A stretch of DNA of 64,000 nt from JBGSYJ01 sp041748075 (lineage in GTDB: Bacteria; Acidobacteriota; Thermoanaerobaculia; Gp7-AA8). The first letter of the stretch is position 1; each line of letters begins with the position of its first letter. Shown here in pieces: positions 43,816 through 52,502 of the stretch. A program made the translations under genes and the position numbers. Location: the NCBI GenBank assembly GCA_041748075.1, contig JBGTDX010000036.1:1-64000 (forward strand), read 5' to 3'. The notes under the pieces were generated by a model, which ran no database searches, was not told where the DNA came from, and saw nothing but the letters and a program-made list of their open reading frames with translations.

Positions 43816-44868
43816 ATGGCCGACAGTGTCATCAAGACCACAACGGAGGTTCCGAAGGAGAATCGCCTCGGACTCAAGGCCGCGGACTACCAGGGGGGCA
43901 AATCGACCCTTTGTGCGGGATGCGGCCACGACGCCATCAGCAACCAGATCATCCGGGCCTTTTACGAAATGAGTGTCAAGCCGGAGAACGTGACGAAGTT
44001 CTCCGGAATCGGGTGCTCGTCCAAGACCCCGGCTTACTTTCTGAGCCGGTCCCATGGATTCAACGCCGTCCACGGACGCATGCCCGCCGTCGCGACGGGT
44101 GCGATGCTCGCCAACAAGAATCTGCTTGGCATCGGCGTGTCGGGTGATGGTGATACCGCTTCGATCGGCCTCGGCCAATTCATGCACATGATCAGGCGGA
44201 ACATTCCGCTGGTGTATATCATCGAGAACAATGGCGTCTACGGTTTGACCAAGGGACAGTTCTCCGCAACGGCCGACGAGGGCTCGAGACTCAAGAGCGG
44301 GGTGCTGAACGATCTTCCGCCGATGGATCTCTGCGCGCTGGCAGTCGAGCTCGGTTGTGGCTTCGTCGCGAGAGGTTTCGCAGGGGATCCCAAGCAGATG
44401 GTCAATATTCTCAAGGCCGCGATCGCGCATGACGGCATGGCGGTCATTGATGTCATCTCGCCGTGCGTGACCTTCAACAACCACGAGGGCTCCACGAAGG
44501 GCTATCAGTACTCCAAGGAGCATCAGGAGCTGCTTCATCAGATCGGCTTCGTCCCCGTGTTCGAGCAGATCGAGGTGGACTACGATCCGGGCGAGGTCAG
44601 GGAAGTCACCATGCACGACGGGTCCAGGGTGCTCCTCAGGAAACTCGAGGAGGACTACGACCCGTCCAGCGTGATGAACGCCCTCGCGCGTCTGCATGAG
44701 TCCGCTGAAAAAGGGCAAATGCTCACCGGGCTCGTCTTTTTGAGGCCTGAGAAGCCCAGTTTCCTTGAATTGTTGCGTCTGGTTGACGAGCCATTGGCGA
44801 GCCTTTCGCAAGATCAGACCAGGCCCGGCAGGGACGCCCTTGCTAAAATTATGGCCGATCTGATGTAG
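43816..44868 (+). CDS. korB: 2-oxoacid:ferredoxin oxidoreductase, beta subunit
   Basis: The 350-residue thiamine-diphosphate subunit has STLCAGCGHDAISNQII (Cys pair near the Fe-S cluster), KFSGIGCSSKTPAYF, the TPP motif GDGDTASIGLGQFMHMIRRN and ENNGVYGLTKGQ. No delta (ferredoxin-like) subunit is encoded, as is usual for the two-subunit Kor type. The substrate choice between 2-oxoglutarate and others is inferred from the fused alpha/gamma architecture. After it, 44869-45072 shows no gene and no clear terminator. Confidence 0.92.
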   Translation: MADSVIKTTTEVPKENRLGLKAADYQGGKSTLCAGCGHDAISNQIIRAFYEMSVKPENVTKFSGIGCSSKTPAYFLSRSHGFNAVHGRMPAVATGAMLANKNLLGIGVSGDGDTASIGLGQFMHMIRRNIPLVYIIENNGVYGLTKGQFSATADEGSRLKSGVLNDLPPMDLCALAVELGCGFVARGFAGDPKQMVNILKAAIAHDGMAVIDVISPCVTFNNHEGSTKGYQYSKEHQELLHQIGFVPVFEQIEVDYDPGEVREVTMHDGSRVLLRKLEEDYDPSSVMNALARLHESAEKGQMLTGLVFLRPEKPSFLELLRLVDEPLASLSQDQTRPGRDALAKIMADLM

Positions 44869-45072
44869 ACTGCCGGCTTACCGGGCTTCCCGACCTCCGG
44901 GAGTGGCGTGCGAGGCGTGGGTTTTTCCCCAACATATGGATACCTGTTTGGCTTCGAGAGAAGCTGTGGATCCCCAAATTTCTAACACGAGAAGGGGGGT
45001 GAGCGGGCAACCCAGACATACCCCAGCCAGCCACATCTCAAAGCAGTTAACTGAAAAAGGAGATTTACCCAC

Positions 45073-45324
45073 ATGAAGAAATCACTGGTGCTTACGATCT
45101 GTACGCTCCTCGCCGTTGGCGTGATCGCGATCGGTTGCGCGAAGGAAGAGACCCACACCTCCACCGATACCGTCATCATGACCGACACGATGATGACCGA
45201 CACGATGATGACCGACACCATGATGACCGACACGACGATGACGGGCATGACAGACACCACCATGACCGACACGACGATGACCGACACGACGATGACGGGA
45301 ACGACTGCCACGACAAACACCTAG
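45073..45324 (+). CDS. Small lipoprotein with MTDT pentapeptide repeats
   Basis: The 83-residue protein has a lipobox (VIAIGC) and then two repeat blocks. Block one is MTDTM three times, MTDTT and MTG; block two is MTDTT three times and MTG; a short Thr-rich end follows. DNA units are 15 nt (ATGACCGACACGATG and variants), which invites copy-number change. No fold is likely; a flexible, Thr-rich surface stalk is the simplest idea, and O-glycosylation is possible but unproven. ATG 45073 has AAGGAG upstream, and a strong terminator follows. Confidence 0.65.
   Translation: MKKSLVLTICTLLAVGVIAIGCAKEETHTSTDTVIMTDTMMTDTMMTDTMMTDTTMTGMTDTTMTDTTMTDTTMTGTTATTNT
45178..45303 (+). repeat. 15-nt tandem repeat inside the lipoprotein gene
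   Basis: Seven near-identical units of ATGACCGACACGATG type, in blocks of four and three separated by ATGACGGGC or ATGACGGGA, keep the reading frame. Confidence 0.8.
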
Positions 45325-45347
45325 TTTCGTGAGCATCACGCAACAGG

Positions 45348-45380
45348 ATGCCCCGCCAACCAAAAGGCGGGGCATTTTTT
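45348..45380 (+). terminator. Rho-independent terminator after the repeat lipoprotein
   Basis: ATGCCCCGCC pairs with GGCGGGGCAT around AACCAAAA and is followed by six T. Confidence 0.9.
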
Positions 45381-45420
45381 ATGGCTCGGTATTTGCCGGG
45401 TTCGCTAACTGGAGGCTGAC

Positions 45421-45648
45421 ATGACGGAAACCAGGAAGGTCACCGACAACCCCACAGGTGCGGATTCCAAAGGTGCAGTCGAGGCCGACGTCCAGCGCAT
45501 TCTCGAGATCGATGGCAGTGAGGTGCTGGGTCACGACGGTCGGGCCCGGGAAGAGCACTCCGGACAGAACTCGCCCCGAAAGAATCCGGAGCCGGCGGAC
45601 GATTTCGCGGACAATCGGCCCGACCAGATAGATCCCGAAAAAGAATAG
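45421..45648 (+). CDS. Small acidic hypothetical protein
   Basis: The 75-residue product is hydrophilic and acidic (ADVQRILEIDGSEVLGHDGR, then EPADDFADNRPDQIDPEKE) and probably disordered at the C-terminus. GGAGG stands 5 nt before the ATG, which supports translation. I recognise no family. It ends 29 nt before the BtuF-like gene. Confidence 0.45.
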   Translation: MTETRKVTDNPTGADSKGAVEADVQRILEIDGSEVLGHDGRAREEHSGQNSPRKNPEPADDFADNRPDQIDPEKE

Positions 45649-45677
45649 CGAATTTCGAGCCGCGCTGAGAGAGTTCT

Positions 45678-46460
45678 GTGACCGTCACCGATGCACTCGG
45701 CCAGGAGCATCGACAGAGGAGCGGTAGCCTCAGGATCATCTCGCTGGTCCCGTCGATCACCGAGACGCTTTTTGACCTCGGCGTCGGGGACGCCCTGGTC
45801 GGCGTGACCGACTTCTGCATCTTTCCTGCTGAGATGCCGGATGGGATCGCCCGGGTTGGCGGTACGAAGAACCCCGCCGTTGAGCGCATCCGCTCCCTGA
45901 AGCCGGATCTGGTCCACGTCAACCTCGAGGAGAACCTCGAGAAGCACGCGGCTGAGATCCGAGGGTTTTCCAGGCTGTTCGCCAGCGAACCGAAGACTGT
46001 CGAAGACGTCGTGAAGCTCATCACTGATCTGGGGCAGCTTCACGACTGTCGCGCTGCCGCAGCTCGATGGTCGGCGGCGCTCGTCGAGGCATCGCTTGCG
46101 GCTCCCGGAGAGCCCTTCTCGTTTGCATGCCCAATATGGAAGGATCCCTGGATGTGGTGCGGCGGCGACACCTACGTGTCGAGCCTGGTGGAGACGGCCG
46201 GTGGGCGCAATGTTCTTGCAGGGCACCGCAGATATCCCGGCCTGACGCTCTCGGCTGTTCTCGATCTCGCACCCGGGATCATCTTTCTCCCTGACGAACC
46301 TTATGCTTTCTCGGAGCGCGAGAGGGAGGAGATCGAGAGTGCGGCGCCGGCCACGAGAGTGATCGGTCCCTTTCCGGGGCACCTGTTCACGTGGCACGGA
46401 ACGCGAACGATTGCGGGCCTTCGCTACCTGCGAGAGACGCTGCGTTCCGTAAACCGATGA
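45678..46460 (+). CDS. BtuF-like helical-backbone metal-receptor protein without signal peptide
   Basis: The 260-residue protein matches the substrate-binding family of cobalamin/iron ABC importers: LRIISLVPSITETLFDLGVG, TDFCIFPAEM, VGGTKNPAVERIRSLKPDLV, then SLVETAGGRNVLAG. Unlike true BtuF, the N-terminus (TVTDALGQEHRQRSGS) is not a signal peptide and there is no lipobox, so it is probably cytoplasmic, or the start is misplaced. No permease or ATPase of this type lies nearby. The start is GTG 45678. Confidence 0.8.
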   Translation: MTVTDALGQEHRQRSGSLRIISLVPSITETLFDLGVGDALVGVTDFCIFPAEMPDGIARVGGTKNPAVERIRSLKPDLVHVNLEENLEKHAAEIRGFSRLFASEPKTVEDVVKLITDLGQLHDCRAAAARWSAALVEASLAAPGEPFSFACPIWKDPWMWCGGDTYVSSLVETAGGRNVLAGHRRYPGLTLSAVLDLAPGIIFLPDEPYAFSEREREEIESAAPATRVIGPFPGHLFTWHGTRTIAGLRYLRETLRSVNR

Positions 46461-46491
46461 GAAGCCGAGTCCTGTTCGACGTCTGTGTAGA

Positions 46492-47895
46492 ATGCGTCCC
46501 ATGACTTTCGAGCGTGTCACACCTGAATTAGTCGAGAAACTCCGCGCTGTGATGGGGGAAGACGGAGTTTTCACGGACGCGGAAACACTCACACCGTTCG
46601 CCTCGGATTACACCGAGGATTTCGTTTTCATGCCGGAGGTTGCGGTGCTGCCCCGGTCAGCCGAACAGATTCAGGCGCTCATGCGTATCGCGTCCGAGTT
46701 TCGAATTCCGGTCACACCCCGGGCGGGAGGGACGGGTCTCAGCGGTGGCGCGCTTCCCGTGCTCGGCGGCATTCTCCTTTCCTGTCACCGGATGAACAAT
46801 ATTCTCGAGATCGATCGAGAGAATCTCGTCGCCGTGGTGGAACCTGGAGTGATCACTCAGGTTCTGCAGGAAGAAGTCGAGAAGGTGGGCCTCTTTTACC
46901 CTCCCGATCCCGCTTCGAGGGGATCCTGCACCCTTGGAGGAAACGTCGCCGAAAATGCCGGTGGCCCGCGGGCGGTCAAGTACGGCGTCACGAAGGATTT
47001 CATTCTGGGTCTGGAAGCCGTCACTGCATCGGGCGATCTGATTCGCACGGGCGGGAAGCTCTACAAGGACGTCAGCGGCTACAACCTCACGCAGCTTCTG
47101 GTGGGCTCCGAAGGGACTTTGGCGATCGTCACGAAAATCTACCTGAAGCTGATCCCCTGGGCGCCACATCGCAAAGTCCTCCTCGCGCCATTCAGCACGC
47201 TCGAAGCGGCGGCGCAGGCCGTCGTTGCGGTGTTCATGAAAGGGGTTCAGCCAAGCGCTTGCGAGCTGATGGAGCGCGACGCCGTTCAGTGCGCGGTCAA
47301 ACAGCTCGGAAAAGAGTGGCCGCACCCCGACGCCGCGGCCCACCTGCTCCTCGAAGCCGACGGCCACTCGGCCGAACGGGTTGAAGAGGAGGCGATGCTC
47401 ATGGGTGAGGCATGCGTCGAAGCGGGGGCGGAGGACGTTTTCCTGGCGGACGACGAGCGACGCATGCGGGAGATCTGGTCACTCCGCCGTTCGATCGGCG
47501 AAGCCGTGAAGTCGATCAACATCTACAAAGAGGAAGACACCGTCGTTCCGCGCGCCAGCATCCCGGAGCTGATTCGCGGCGTGAAGGAGATTGCCGGACG
47601 GTACGGCCTGATGACGATCTGTTACGGCCATGCAGGCGATGGAAATATCCACTGCAACATCATCAAGACCGTCGACGATCAGACCTGGAAGGAAGTGCTT
47701 CCTGTCGCCATCCGGGAGATGTTCGAATTGACCGCTTCACTCGGCGGACAGGTCTCGGGGGAACATGGAATCGGCTACGTGCAGCGCGAGTTCTTGCCGA
47801 TCACGCAGGGAAGCGTCGAGCTGGGTCTGATGAAGGCCATCAAACAGCAGTTCGATCCACAGGGGATATTGAATCCGATGAAAATCTTTGAGTGA
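46492..47895 (+). CDS. glcD: FAD-linked oxidase, GlcD/D-lactate dehydrogenase type
   Basis: The 467-residue flavoprotein belongs to the vanillyl-alcohol-oxidase superfamily. The FAD domain has VTPRAGGTGLSGGALPV and ASRGSCTLGGNVAENAGGPR; the C-terminal domain has YGHAGDGNIHCNII and SGEHGIGYVQREF. These match glycolate oxidase subunit GlcD and D-lactate dehydrogenases; which 2-hydroxyacid is used cannot be read. GlcE and GlcF are absent. Its stop codon touches the left arm of a palindromic element. Confidence 0.88.
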   Translation: MRPMTFERVTPELVEKLRAVMGEDGVFTDAETLTPFASDYTEDFVFMPEVAVLPRSAEQIQALMRIASEFRIPVTPRAGGTGLSGGALPVLGGILLSCHRMNNILEIDRENLVAVVEPGVITQVLQEEVEKVGLFYPPDPASRGSCTLGGNVAENAGGPRAVKYGVTKDFILGLEAVTASGDLIRTGGKLYKDVSGYNLTQLLVGSEGTLAIVTKIYLKLIPWAPHRKVLLAPFSTLEAAAQAVVAVFMKGVQPSACELMERDAVQCAVKQLGKEWPHPDAAAHLLLEADGHSAERVEEEAMLMGEACVEAGAEDVFLADDERRMREIWSLRRSIGEAVKSINIYKEEDTVVPRASIPELIRGVKEIAGRYGLMTICYGHAGDGNIHCNIIKTVDDQTWKEVLPVAIREMFELTASLGGQVSGEHGIGYVQREFLPITQGSVELGLMKAIKQQFDPQGILNPMKIFE

Positions 47896-48070
47896 ATGAC
47901 GAATGACGAATGACGAATGACGAATGACGAATGACGAATAGAGACAACGGAGTCACAGTGATGCGAAAGGGTGTGGGGCGACCAACGTGAGTCGAACTGC
48001 ACTCCCGAAGTCACCCAGCCGTGACGCCGTCGTCTCTATTCGTCATTCGTCACTCGTCATTCGTCACTCA
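47896..48070. repeat. Palindromic intergenic element with TGACGAA heptad arms (copy 2)
   Basis: Six perfect TGACGAA heptads (47897-47938) form the left arm; ATTCGTC/ACTCGTC heptads (48038-48070) form the right arm. The inner stem pairs GACGAATAGAGACAACGG with the reverse complement of CGTCGTCTCTATTCGTC. The right arm includes the stop codon of the convergent permease gene. The centre shares words (GTGTGG, TCGAACT, TCACCC) with copy 1. Confidence 0.85.
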
Positions 48071-48913
48071 CTTGATTTCCTTTCTGTATTTCGGATCGAG
48101 CGCGTCGATCAGACCATCGCCGAGGAAGTTGAGTCCCATCACGGCGAGCATAATGGCGATTCCGGGAAAGATGGCCATGTGGTTTGCGAGCCCCAGATAC
48201 TGTCGACCGGTCGAGAGCATGGCGCCCCATGAGGGTGTGGGTGGCTGCACGCCGAGGCCAAGGAATGAAAGCGATGCTTCCGCAAGGATCGCTCCGGCGA
48301 GTCCGAGTGTGGCCATGACGATGACCGGATTGATCACGTTCGGGAGTACGTGAAGGACGATCACGCGGCCGCTCTGTGCTCCGAGCGCCCTGGCAGCAGT
48401 GACGAATTCGATCTCGCGGACCTTCAGCACCTGACCTCGGACCAGACGGGCGTAACCGACCCAACCGATCACCGAAAGGGCGATGATCACGTTATTCAGA
48501 CTCGGCCCGAGGACTGCTACGAAGGCGATTGCGAGCAGAATGCCCGGAAAGGCGAGCAGGATGTCCGAGATCCTCATGATGACCGTGTCGATCTTTCCGC
48601 CGAAGTATCCCGCCAGGGCTCCCAGTGTGATCCCGATGGACGATGCGATCAGGACGACGCTGAACCCGACCCACAGCGATACGCGGGCCCCGTAGAGGAT
48701 CCGTGACAGCACGTCGCGTCCAAGGTCGTCGAGTCCGAGGGGGTGATCTGCTGTGGGGCCCGCGAGCCTCATCGCAGTCTTCTGTACCGATGGATCGTGA
48801 GGTGCGAGCAGAGGCGCCGCCAGAGCAAGCAGAACCATGAACAGAGTCAGAGCCAGGCCGGCGCTCAGCGCAAAGTTCGAGGCAAAAGTCTGCTTGAGTG
48901 TTCGCTTTGCCAT
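48068..48913 (-). CDS. Peptide-type ABC transporter permease (DppC/OppC-like)
   Basis: The 281-residue inner-membrane permease has about six helices. LAAPLLAPHDPSVQKTAMRL is the typical DppC N-terminal motif, and the ATPase-docking EAA loop reads EFVTAARALGAQSGRVIVLH. ASLSFLGLGVQPPTPSWGAM is highly characteristic of the family. It lies 1 nt after the partner permease, so co-translation is likely. No ATPase or substrate-binding gene is adjacent, so these must be elsewhere. Substrate (peptide, nickel or other) unknown. Confidence 0.9.
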   Translation of the reverse strand: MAKRTLKQTFASNFALSAGLALTLFMVLLALAAPLLAPHDPSVQKTAMRLAGPTADHPLGLDDLGRDVLSRILYGARVSLWVGFSVVLIASSIGITLGALAGYFGGKIDTVIMRISDILLAFPGILLAIAFVAVLGPSLNNVIIALSVIGWVGYARLVRGQVLKVREIEFVTAARALGAQSGRVIVLHVLPNVINPVIVMATLGLAGAILAEASLSFLGLGVQPPTPSWGAMLSTGRQYLGLANHMAIFPGIAIMLAVMGLNFLGDGLIDALDPKYRKEIK

Positions 48914-48914
48914 G

Positions 48915-49838
48915 TCAGTCGTACTTGATCCGCGGATCGATCACGCCGTAGAGGATGTCGGTCAGAAGGTTGATCATGATGTAGGTCAGGGCAATGACCA
49001 GGATCGAGCCCTGCACCTGAGGGTAGTCCCGCGTCGAGATGGATTGAATGAGCAGCCGGCCGAGCCCGGGCCAGGAAAAAATCTGTTCAGTGATGATTGC
49101 ACCCGTGAGCAGCGATCCGAACTGAAGCCCCAGAATCGTAACCACGGGGATCATCGCGTTCTTCATCGCGTGCACGAAAATGGCTCGGCCCTTTGAAACG
49201 CCTTTTGCCAGGGCCGTCGTAAAGTAGAGTTGGTTGAGCTCTTCAGCCAGGCTCACACGGATCATCCGCGTGAGGATTGCGGCCAGTGAAAGTCCCATTG
49301 TCAGTGACGGCAGCACGAGCGACCGAAACCCCTGGTCACGTCCAGAGACAGGAAACCATTCGAAGTGAATGGCAAAGGCGATGATCAGGAGCGGGCCGAA
49401 CCAGAAACTCGGCATCGAAACCCCGATCAGCGCAAAGAACCTGGCGACGTTGTCGATCCACGTGCTCCGGTAAATGGCCGACAGGATCCCGAGGGGAAAT
49501 GCCACCAGGAGTGCGACGACCATGCCTCCGATCGCGAGCTGGATCGTGGCTGGATAGCGCAGCCAGATTTCCTTCGAGACCGCCTCGCGGGTGCGGAATG
49601 AAGTGCCCAGGTCGCCCCGGGCAAGGCCTCCGAGGTACGATACGTACTGTTCCCACAGGGGTTTATCGAGACCGAGTTGCCGTCGCACCTGGGCGACGTC
49701 TTCAGGCCGCGCGTTCTCGCCGGCAATCTGAATCGCCGGGTCCCCGGGAATCAGGTGAATCAATGCGAAGATCAGGGTCACGATCCCGAAGGTGATGGGA
49801 ATCATCTGCAGGAGTCGGCGAATGATGTATTGAGTCAT
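48915..49838 (-). CDS. Peptide-type ABC transporter permease (DppB/OppB-like)
   Basis: The 307-residue protein starts MTQYIIRRLLQMIPITFGIV, the standard DppB N-terminus. LIHLIPGDPA follows, and the EAA loop reads YFTTALAKGVSKGRAIFVHA. EQIFSWPGLGRLLIQSI is the C-terminal signature. The frame continues upstream to 50000 without homology, so ATG 49838 is used. It forms a two-gene unit with the DppC-like gene. Confidence 0.9.
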   Translation of the reverse strand: MTQYIIRRLLQMIPITFGIVTLIFALIHLIPGDPAIQIAGENARPEDVAQVRRQLGLDKPLWEQYVSYLGGLARGDLGTSFRTREAVSKEIWLRYPATIQLAIGGMVVALLVAFPLGILSAIYRSTWIDNVARFFALIGVSMPSFWFGPLLIIAFAIHFEWFPVSGRDQGFRSLVLPSLTMGLSLAAILTRMIRVSLAEELNQLYFTTALAKGVSKGRAIFVHAMKNAMIPVVTILGLQFGSLLTGAIITEQIFSWPGLGRLLIQSISTRDYPQVQGSILVIALTYIMINLLTDILYGVIDPRIKYD

Positions 49839-49978
49839 ACGTCGGCGGAATCCTAATCGTTTCGACCCACGCAAGAAAGAGACCAGTGAGGAGGGCGAGT
49901 AGCCGGTAAAGTCCAGTCGGTAGTCGGAAGAGGCCGCCAGCCGGCCCACCGTTGCGCCCGAAGCCCTCGCTGTGATTC

Positions 49979-50350
49979 CTACTCCCCGTAATAGTGACAC
50001 CTCGACGTGCAGGTCTCCTCGATCGTGATCCTGTGAAGAGACGGCAACGAGGGCTGAAGCTGCTGCCAGATCCAGATGGCGAGGTTTTCCGAGGTTGGAT
50101 TCTCGAGTCCTGCGATTTCATTGAGGTAGTAGTGGTCGAGCCTGTCCAGTATCGGTTTGACGCGCTGCCTGAGTTCACCGAAGTCCATCACCCATCCGGT
50201 GACGGGATCGGTTTCGCCGCGAATCGCCACTTCGCCGCGGAACGAATGGCCGTGCAGCCGCGCGCATTTGTGACCTTCGGGTACGTTGGGCAGGAGATGA
50301 GCAGCCTCGAATCGAAAATCCCTGACCAGTTCGACGACGTGAGAATTCAT
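49979..50350 (-). CDS. queD: 6-pyruvoyl-tetrahydropterin synthase/QueD-like protein
   Basis: The 123-residue enzyme has zinc-binding histidines in FEAAHLLPN and HKCARLHGHSF; ENLAIWIWQQL and ITIEETCTSRCHYYGE close the fold. This matches QueD, which makes 6-carboxy-tetrahydropterin for queuosine synthesis, though pterin-synthase activity is possible. The catalytic Cys of QueD is probably that in KCARLHGH. No other que gene is nearby. ATG 50350 gives the family N-terminus. Confidence 0.85.
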   Translation of the reverse strand: MNSHVVELVRDFRFEAAHLLPNVPEGHKCARLHGHSFRGEVAIRGETDPVTGWVMDFGELRQRVKPILDRLDHYYLNEIAGLENPTSENLAIWIWQQLQPSLPSLHRITIEETCTSRCHYYGE

Positions 50351-50486
50351 GCGGGGATCATAGGGCAAACCAGCGTTGCGGTGTAGGCTGGCAAACGCCG
50401 CGGGGGGAGAGCGGCGGCTGGCGATGAACGCGGTCTCCGATGGCGCCGTGGAGCAGCAGGGCATTGGTTTTGCTAAAACTTATAGA

Positions 50487-50918
50487 ATGGAAGCAAATGT
50501 GAAGAACCAAGGGGAAAAGACTCTCGGCAGTCTCGTAAAGGACCTGGCAGAAGATCTGTCGACTCTGGTCCGGAGCGAAGTTGCCCTCGCCAAACTCGAG
50601 ATCAGGCAGACGGCGGCCAATGTCGGAAAAGTCGGAGCGCTCTTCGCCGCAGCACTCTTCTGCGTGCTCTTCGCGCTCGCGTTTCTTCTGGTGACCGCCG
50701 TACTCGCTCTGGCTACTGTGATCCAGCCGTGGTTGTCGGCGCTGATCGTTGCCGTGGCGCTTCTGATTGCCGCGGGTGTGCTCGGATTCCTCGGCAAGAG
50801 CGGTCTCGAAAAAATCGAGCTGGTGCCGACGTCGGCTATCGAGAGCGTCAAGGCCGACGTGCAATCGATCAAGGCCGAACTTTCTCGGGCCAGGGGAGCG
50901 AATCATGAGCCAGGATAG
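50487..50918 (+). CDS. Phage-holin-like (DUF1469/YqjE-type) membrane protein
   Basis: The protein has about 143 residues. A coiled N-terminal helix (LVKDLAEDLSTLVRSEVALA) precedes two transmembrane helices (ALFAAALFCVLFALAFLLV and ALIVAVALLIAAGVLGFLG), and a helical tail holds about 40 residues. This layout is the YqjE/holin-superfamily-III family, often encoded with DUF883/3618-like partners, as here. The start could be ATG 50487 or GTG 50499; a TATAGA sits directly before 50487. Its end overlaps the next gene by 14 nt. Confidence 0.72.
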   Translation: MEANVKNQGEKTLGSLVKDLAEDLSTLVRSEVALAKLEIRQTAANVGKVGALFAAALFCVLFALAFLLVTAVLALATVIQPWLSALIVAVALLIAAGVLGFLGKSGLEKIELVPTSAIESVKADVQSIKAELSRARGANHEPG

Positions 50919-51237
50919 TGATCACGTGAAAGTCCACATCGAGCGGGCCATCGAGCGGGCGCGTCACGGAGTGGGTGAGGGCATCGACGAGTTGGACCGT
51001 CGTGTCCGGGACACCATGGACATCCGGCGTAAAGCAGGTGAGTACGCGCCTCAATTGATGGTGGCGGGCGCGGCGCTCGGTTTCATCGTTGGATTTGGCA
51101 TGCCGAATCTGATCAAGAGGACGCTGCAGGTCGGCGTTCCGATCCTGATCGCGCTCAAGGTCGCTCAGGCGCAGTCCGACGCGGAGCTCGCGGCGACCGT
51201 TCCCCTCGAGAGCCTCGACCCGGGCCGATACAGTTAA
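50905..51237 (+). CDS. Small helical membrane-associated protein (DUF3618/YqjD-like)
   Basis: The 110-residue product has an amphipathic N-terminal helix (HIERAIERARHGVGEGIDEL) and a glycine-rich hydrophobic segment (MVAGAALGFIVGFGMP). It overlaps the holin-like gene by 14 nt and has AGGGGAG before ATG 50905. Such pairs are common in proteobacteria (YqjE/YqjD) and are linked to stress and ribosome-membrane contact there; transfer of that role here is inference. Its last 4 nt overlap the convergent dprA. Confidence 0.6.
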   Translation: MSQDSDHVKVHIERAIERARHGVGEGIDELDRRVRDTMDIRRKAGEYAPQLMVAGAALGFIVGFGMPNLIKRTLQVGVPILIALKVAQAQSDAELAATVPLESLDPGRYS

Positions 51238-52328
51238 CCGGACCGTATATAGCGCGCGCCCGGGAGGCTTCGTATCGACCCGGCGGCCTCGAGACGCAAA
51301 AAATCCTCAGCCAGGTCATGGCCTGCTCGGCCACTGAGCGCAGCCAGCTCGTCGACCGAGAGTCCTTCATCAAACCGGATCAGCGAGAGAAGAGGGTCGT
51401 CGTTCAGGCCCGATGCCGTTGGGACCGTTGCCGGCTTTGCGAATGCAGCCAGCGCCTGGATCTCGACGAAGATGTCGTCGACGTCATGAACCAGCTTTGC
51501 TCCGTACTGAATGAGTCGATGTGGTCCCGTGGAGCCTGCGTGAAATATCGGCCCGGGAACTCCGAAGACTTCCCTTCCCTGTTCGGCAGCCATGCGCGCG
51601 GTGATGAGCGATCCGCTGCGGTCGCTCGCTTCCACGATGACCGTTCCAAGCGAAAGACCGGCGATGATCCGGTTGCGGATGGGGAAATTCAACGCGCGAG
51701 GTGGTGTGCCGGGGGAGAACTCGGTCAGGAGCAGACCTGACGAAGCGATCTCGCGCGCCAACTGGCGATGCGAGCGGGGGTAAACCTGATCGATACCAGT
51801 GCCGAGGACGGCCACGGTGCGTCCCGGCTCCGTCATCGCGGCCCGGTGCGCCGCTGCGTCGATTCCTCGGGCCATGCCCGAGACCACAGTGACGCCGGCG
51901 GCAGAAAGCGAGCGGGCAATCGTCGCAGCCGCGTTCTGTCCGTAGGCGGAGGCCCTCCGGGAACCGACCACGGCGACGGCATTTCGTTCGAGAAGCGCCA
52001 GGTCGCCTTCGGTGTAGAGCACGGCCGGAGGGTCGGCGATTTCCCGGAGCAGCGCCGGATATTCGGGATCCATCCATGTGACGACGCGGTTTCGTAGTTG
52101 ATTCACCGAGGCCCGAATGCTCGCCACATGTAACGGATTCTTCACACATAGAGCAGCATCTGCTGATATGTTCAGTCGCCTCGATATCGCTGCGGTGTCG
52201 GCGCCTGCGACTTCTGCCGGCGATCCGAAGTGCTCTCGGAGCAATCGAAGTCTTGCTGGAGTGAGGAAGGGAAGAAAAGAATACGCGATCAGAGTCTTTC
52301 GAACGGTGTCATCTTGCATATCCGACAT
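51234..52328 (-). CDS. dprA: DNA-processing protein DprA (Smf)
   Basis: This protein of about 364 residues loads RecA on incoming single-stranded DNA in transformation. The Rossmann-like core has VGSRRASAYGQNAAATIARS, then SGMARGIDAAAHRAAM and LLTEFSPGTPPRALNFPIRNRIIAGLS, all DprA signatures. A C-terminal winged-helix segment (RFDEGLSVDELAALSGRAGH) is present, and an N-terminal helix-hairpin-like part. ATG 52328 or 52319 is likely; the frame upstream overlaps the promoter of the divergent operon. Confidence 0.9.
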   Translation of the reverse strand: MSDMQDDTVRKTLIAYSFLPFLTPARLRLLREHFGSPAEVAGADTAAISRRLNISADAALCVKNPLHVASIRASVNQLRNRVVTWMDPEYPALLREIADPPAVLYTEGDLALLERNAVAVVGSRRASAYGQNAAATIARSLSAAGVTVVSGMARGIDAAAHRAAMTEPGRTVAVLGTGIDQVYPRSHRQLAREIASSGLLLTEFSPGTPPRALNFPIRNRIIAGLSLGTVIVEASDRSGSLITARMAAEQGREVFGVPGPIFHAGSTGPHRLIQYGAKLVHDVDDIFVEIQALAAFAKPATVPTASGLNDDPLLSLIRFDEGLSVDELAALSGRAGHDLAEDFLRLEAAGSIRSLPGARYIRSG

Positions 52329-52502
52329 GGTGTCGGTGCAGGAAGAGAGAGCCTTGGTCCGCGGTTGTGTGGAGACAGCGGCCATCATTATAATTCGGAA
52401 ACGCCCGTGACCAAAAGCCCGCAACAACTCAACTCCCCCTCGGTTCCCTTTCAGGCAGCGGAAACGTCTGCCCGGTCGCCCTCTCTCAAGGAGAACTTTT
52501 CA

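Noticed and set aside
44869..45072. Riboswitch-like leader before the repeat lipoprotein
   Set aside because: There are a few short GC-rich inverted repeats but no conserved core I can match to a known riboswitch.
47897..47938. CRISPR-like reading of the heptad array
   Set aside because: The units are only 7 nt with no spacers, and no cas gene is present.
50487..51237. Prophage lysis cassette (holin-like gene)
   Set aside because: The holin-like family is also a common chromosomal membrane-protein family, its partner is a YqjD-like protein, and no phage gene is nearby.
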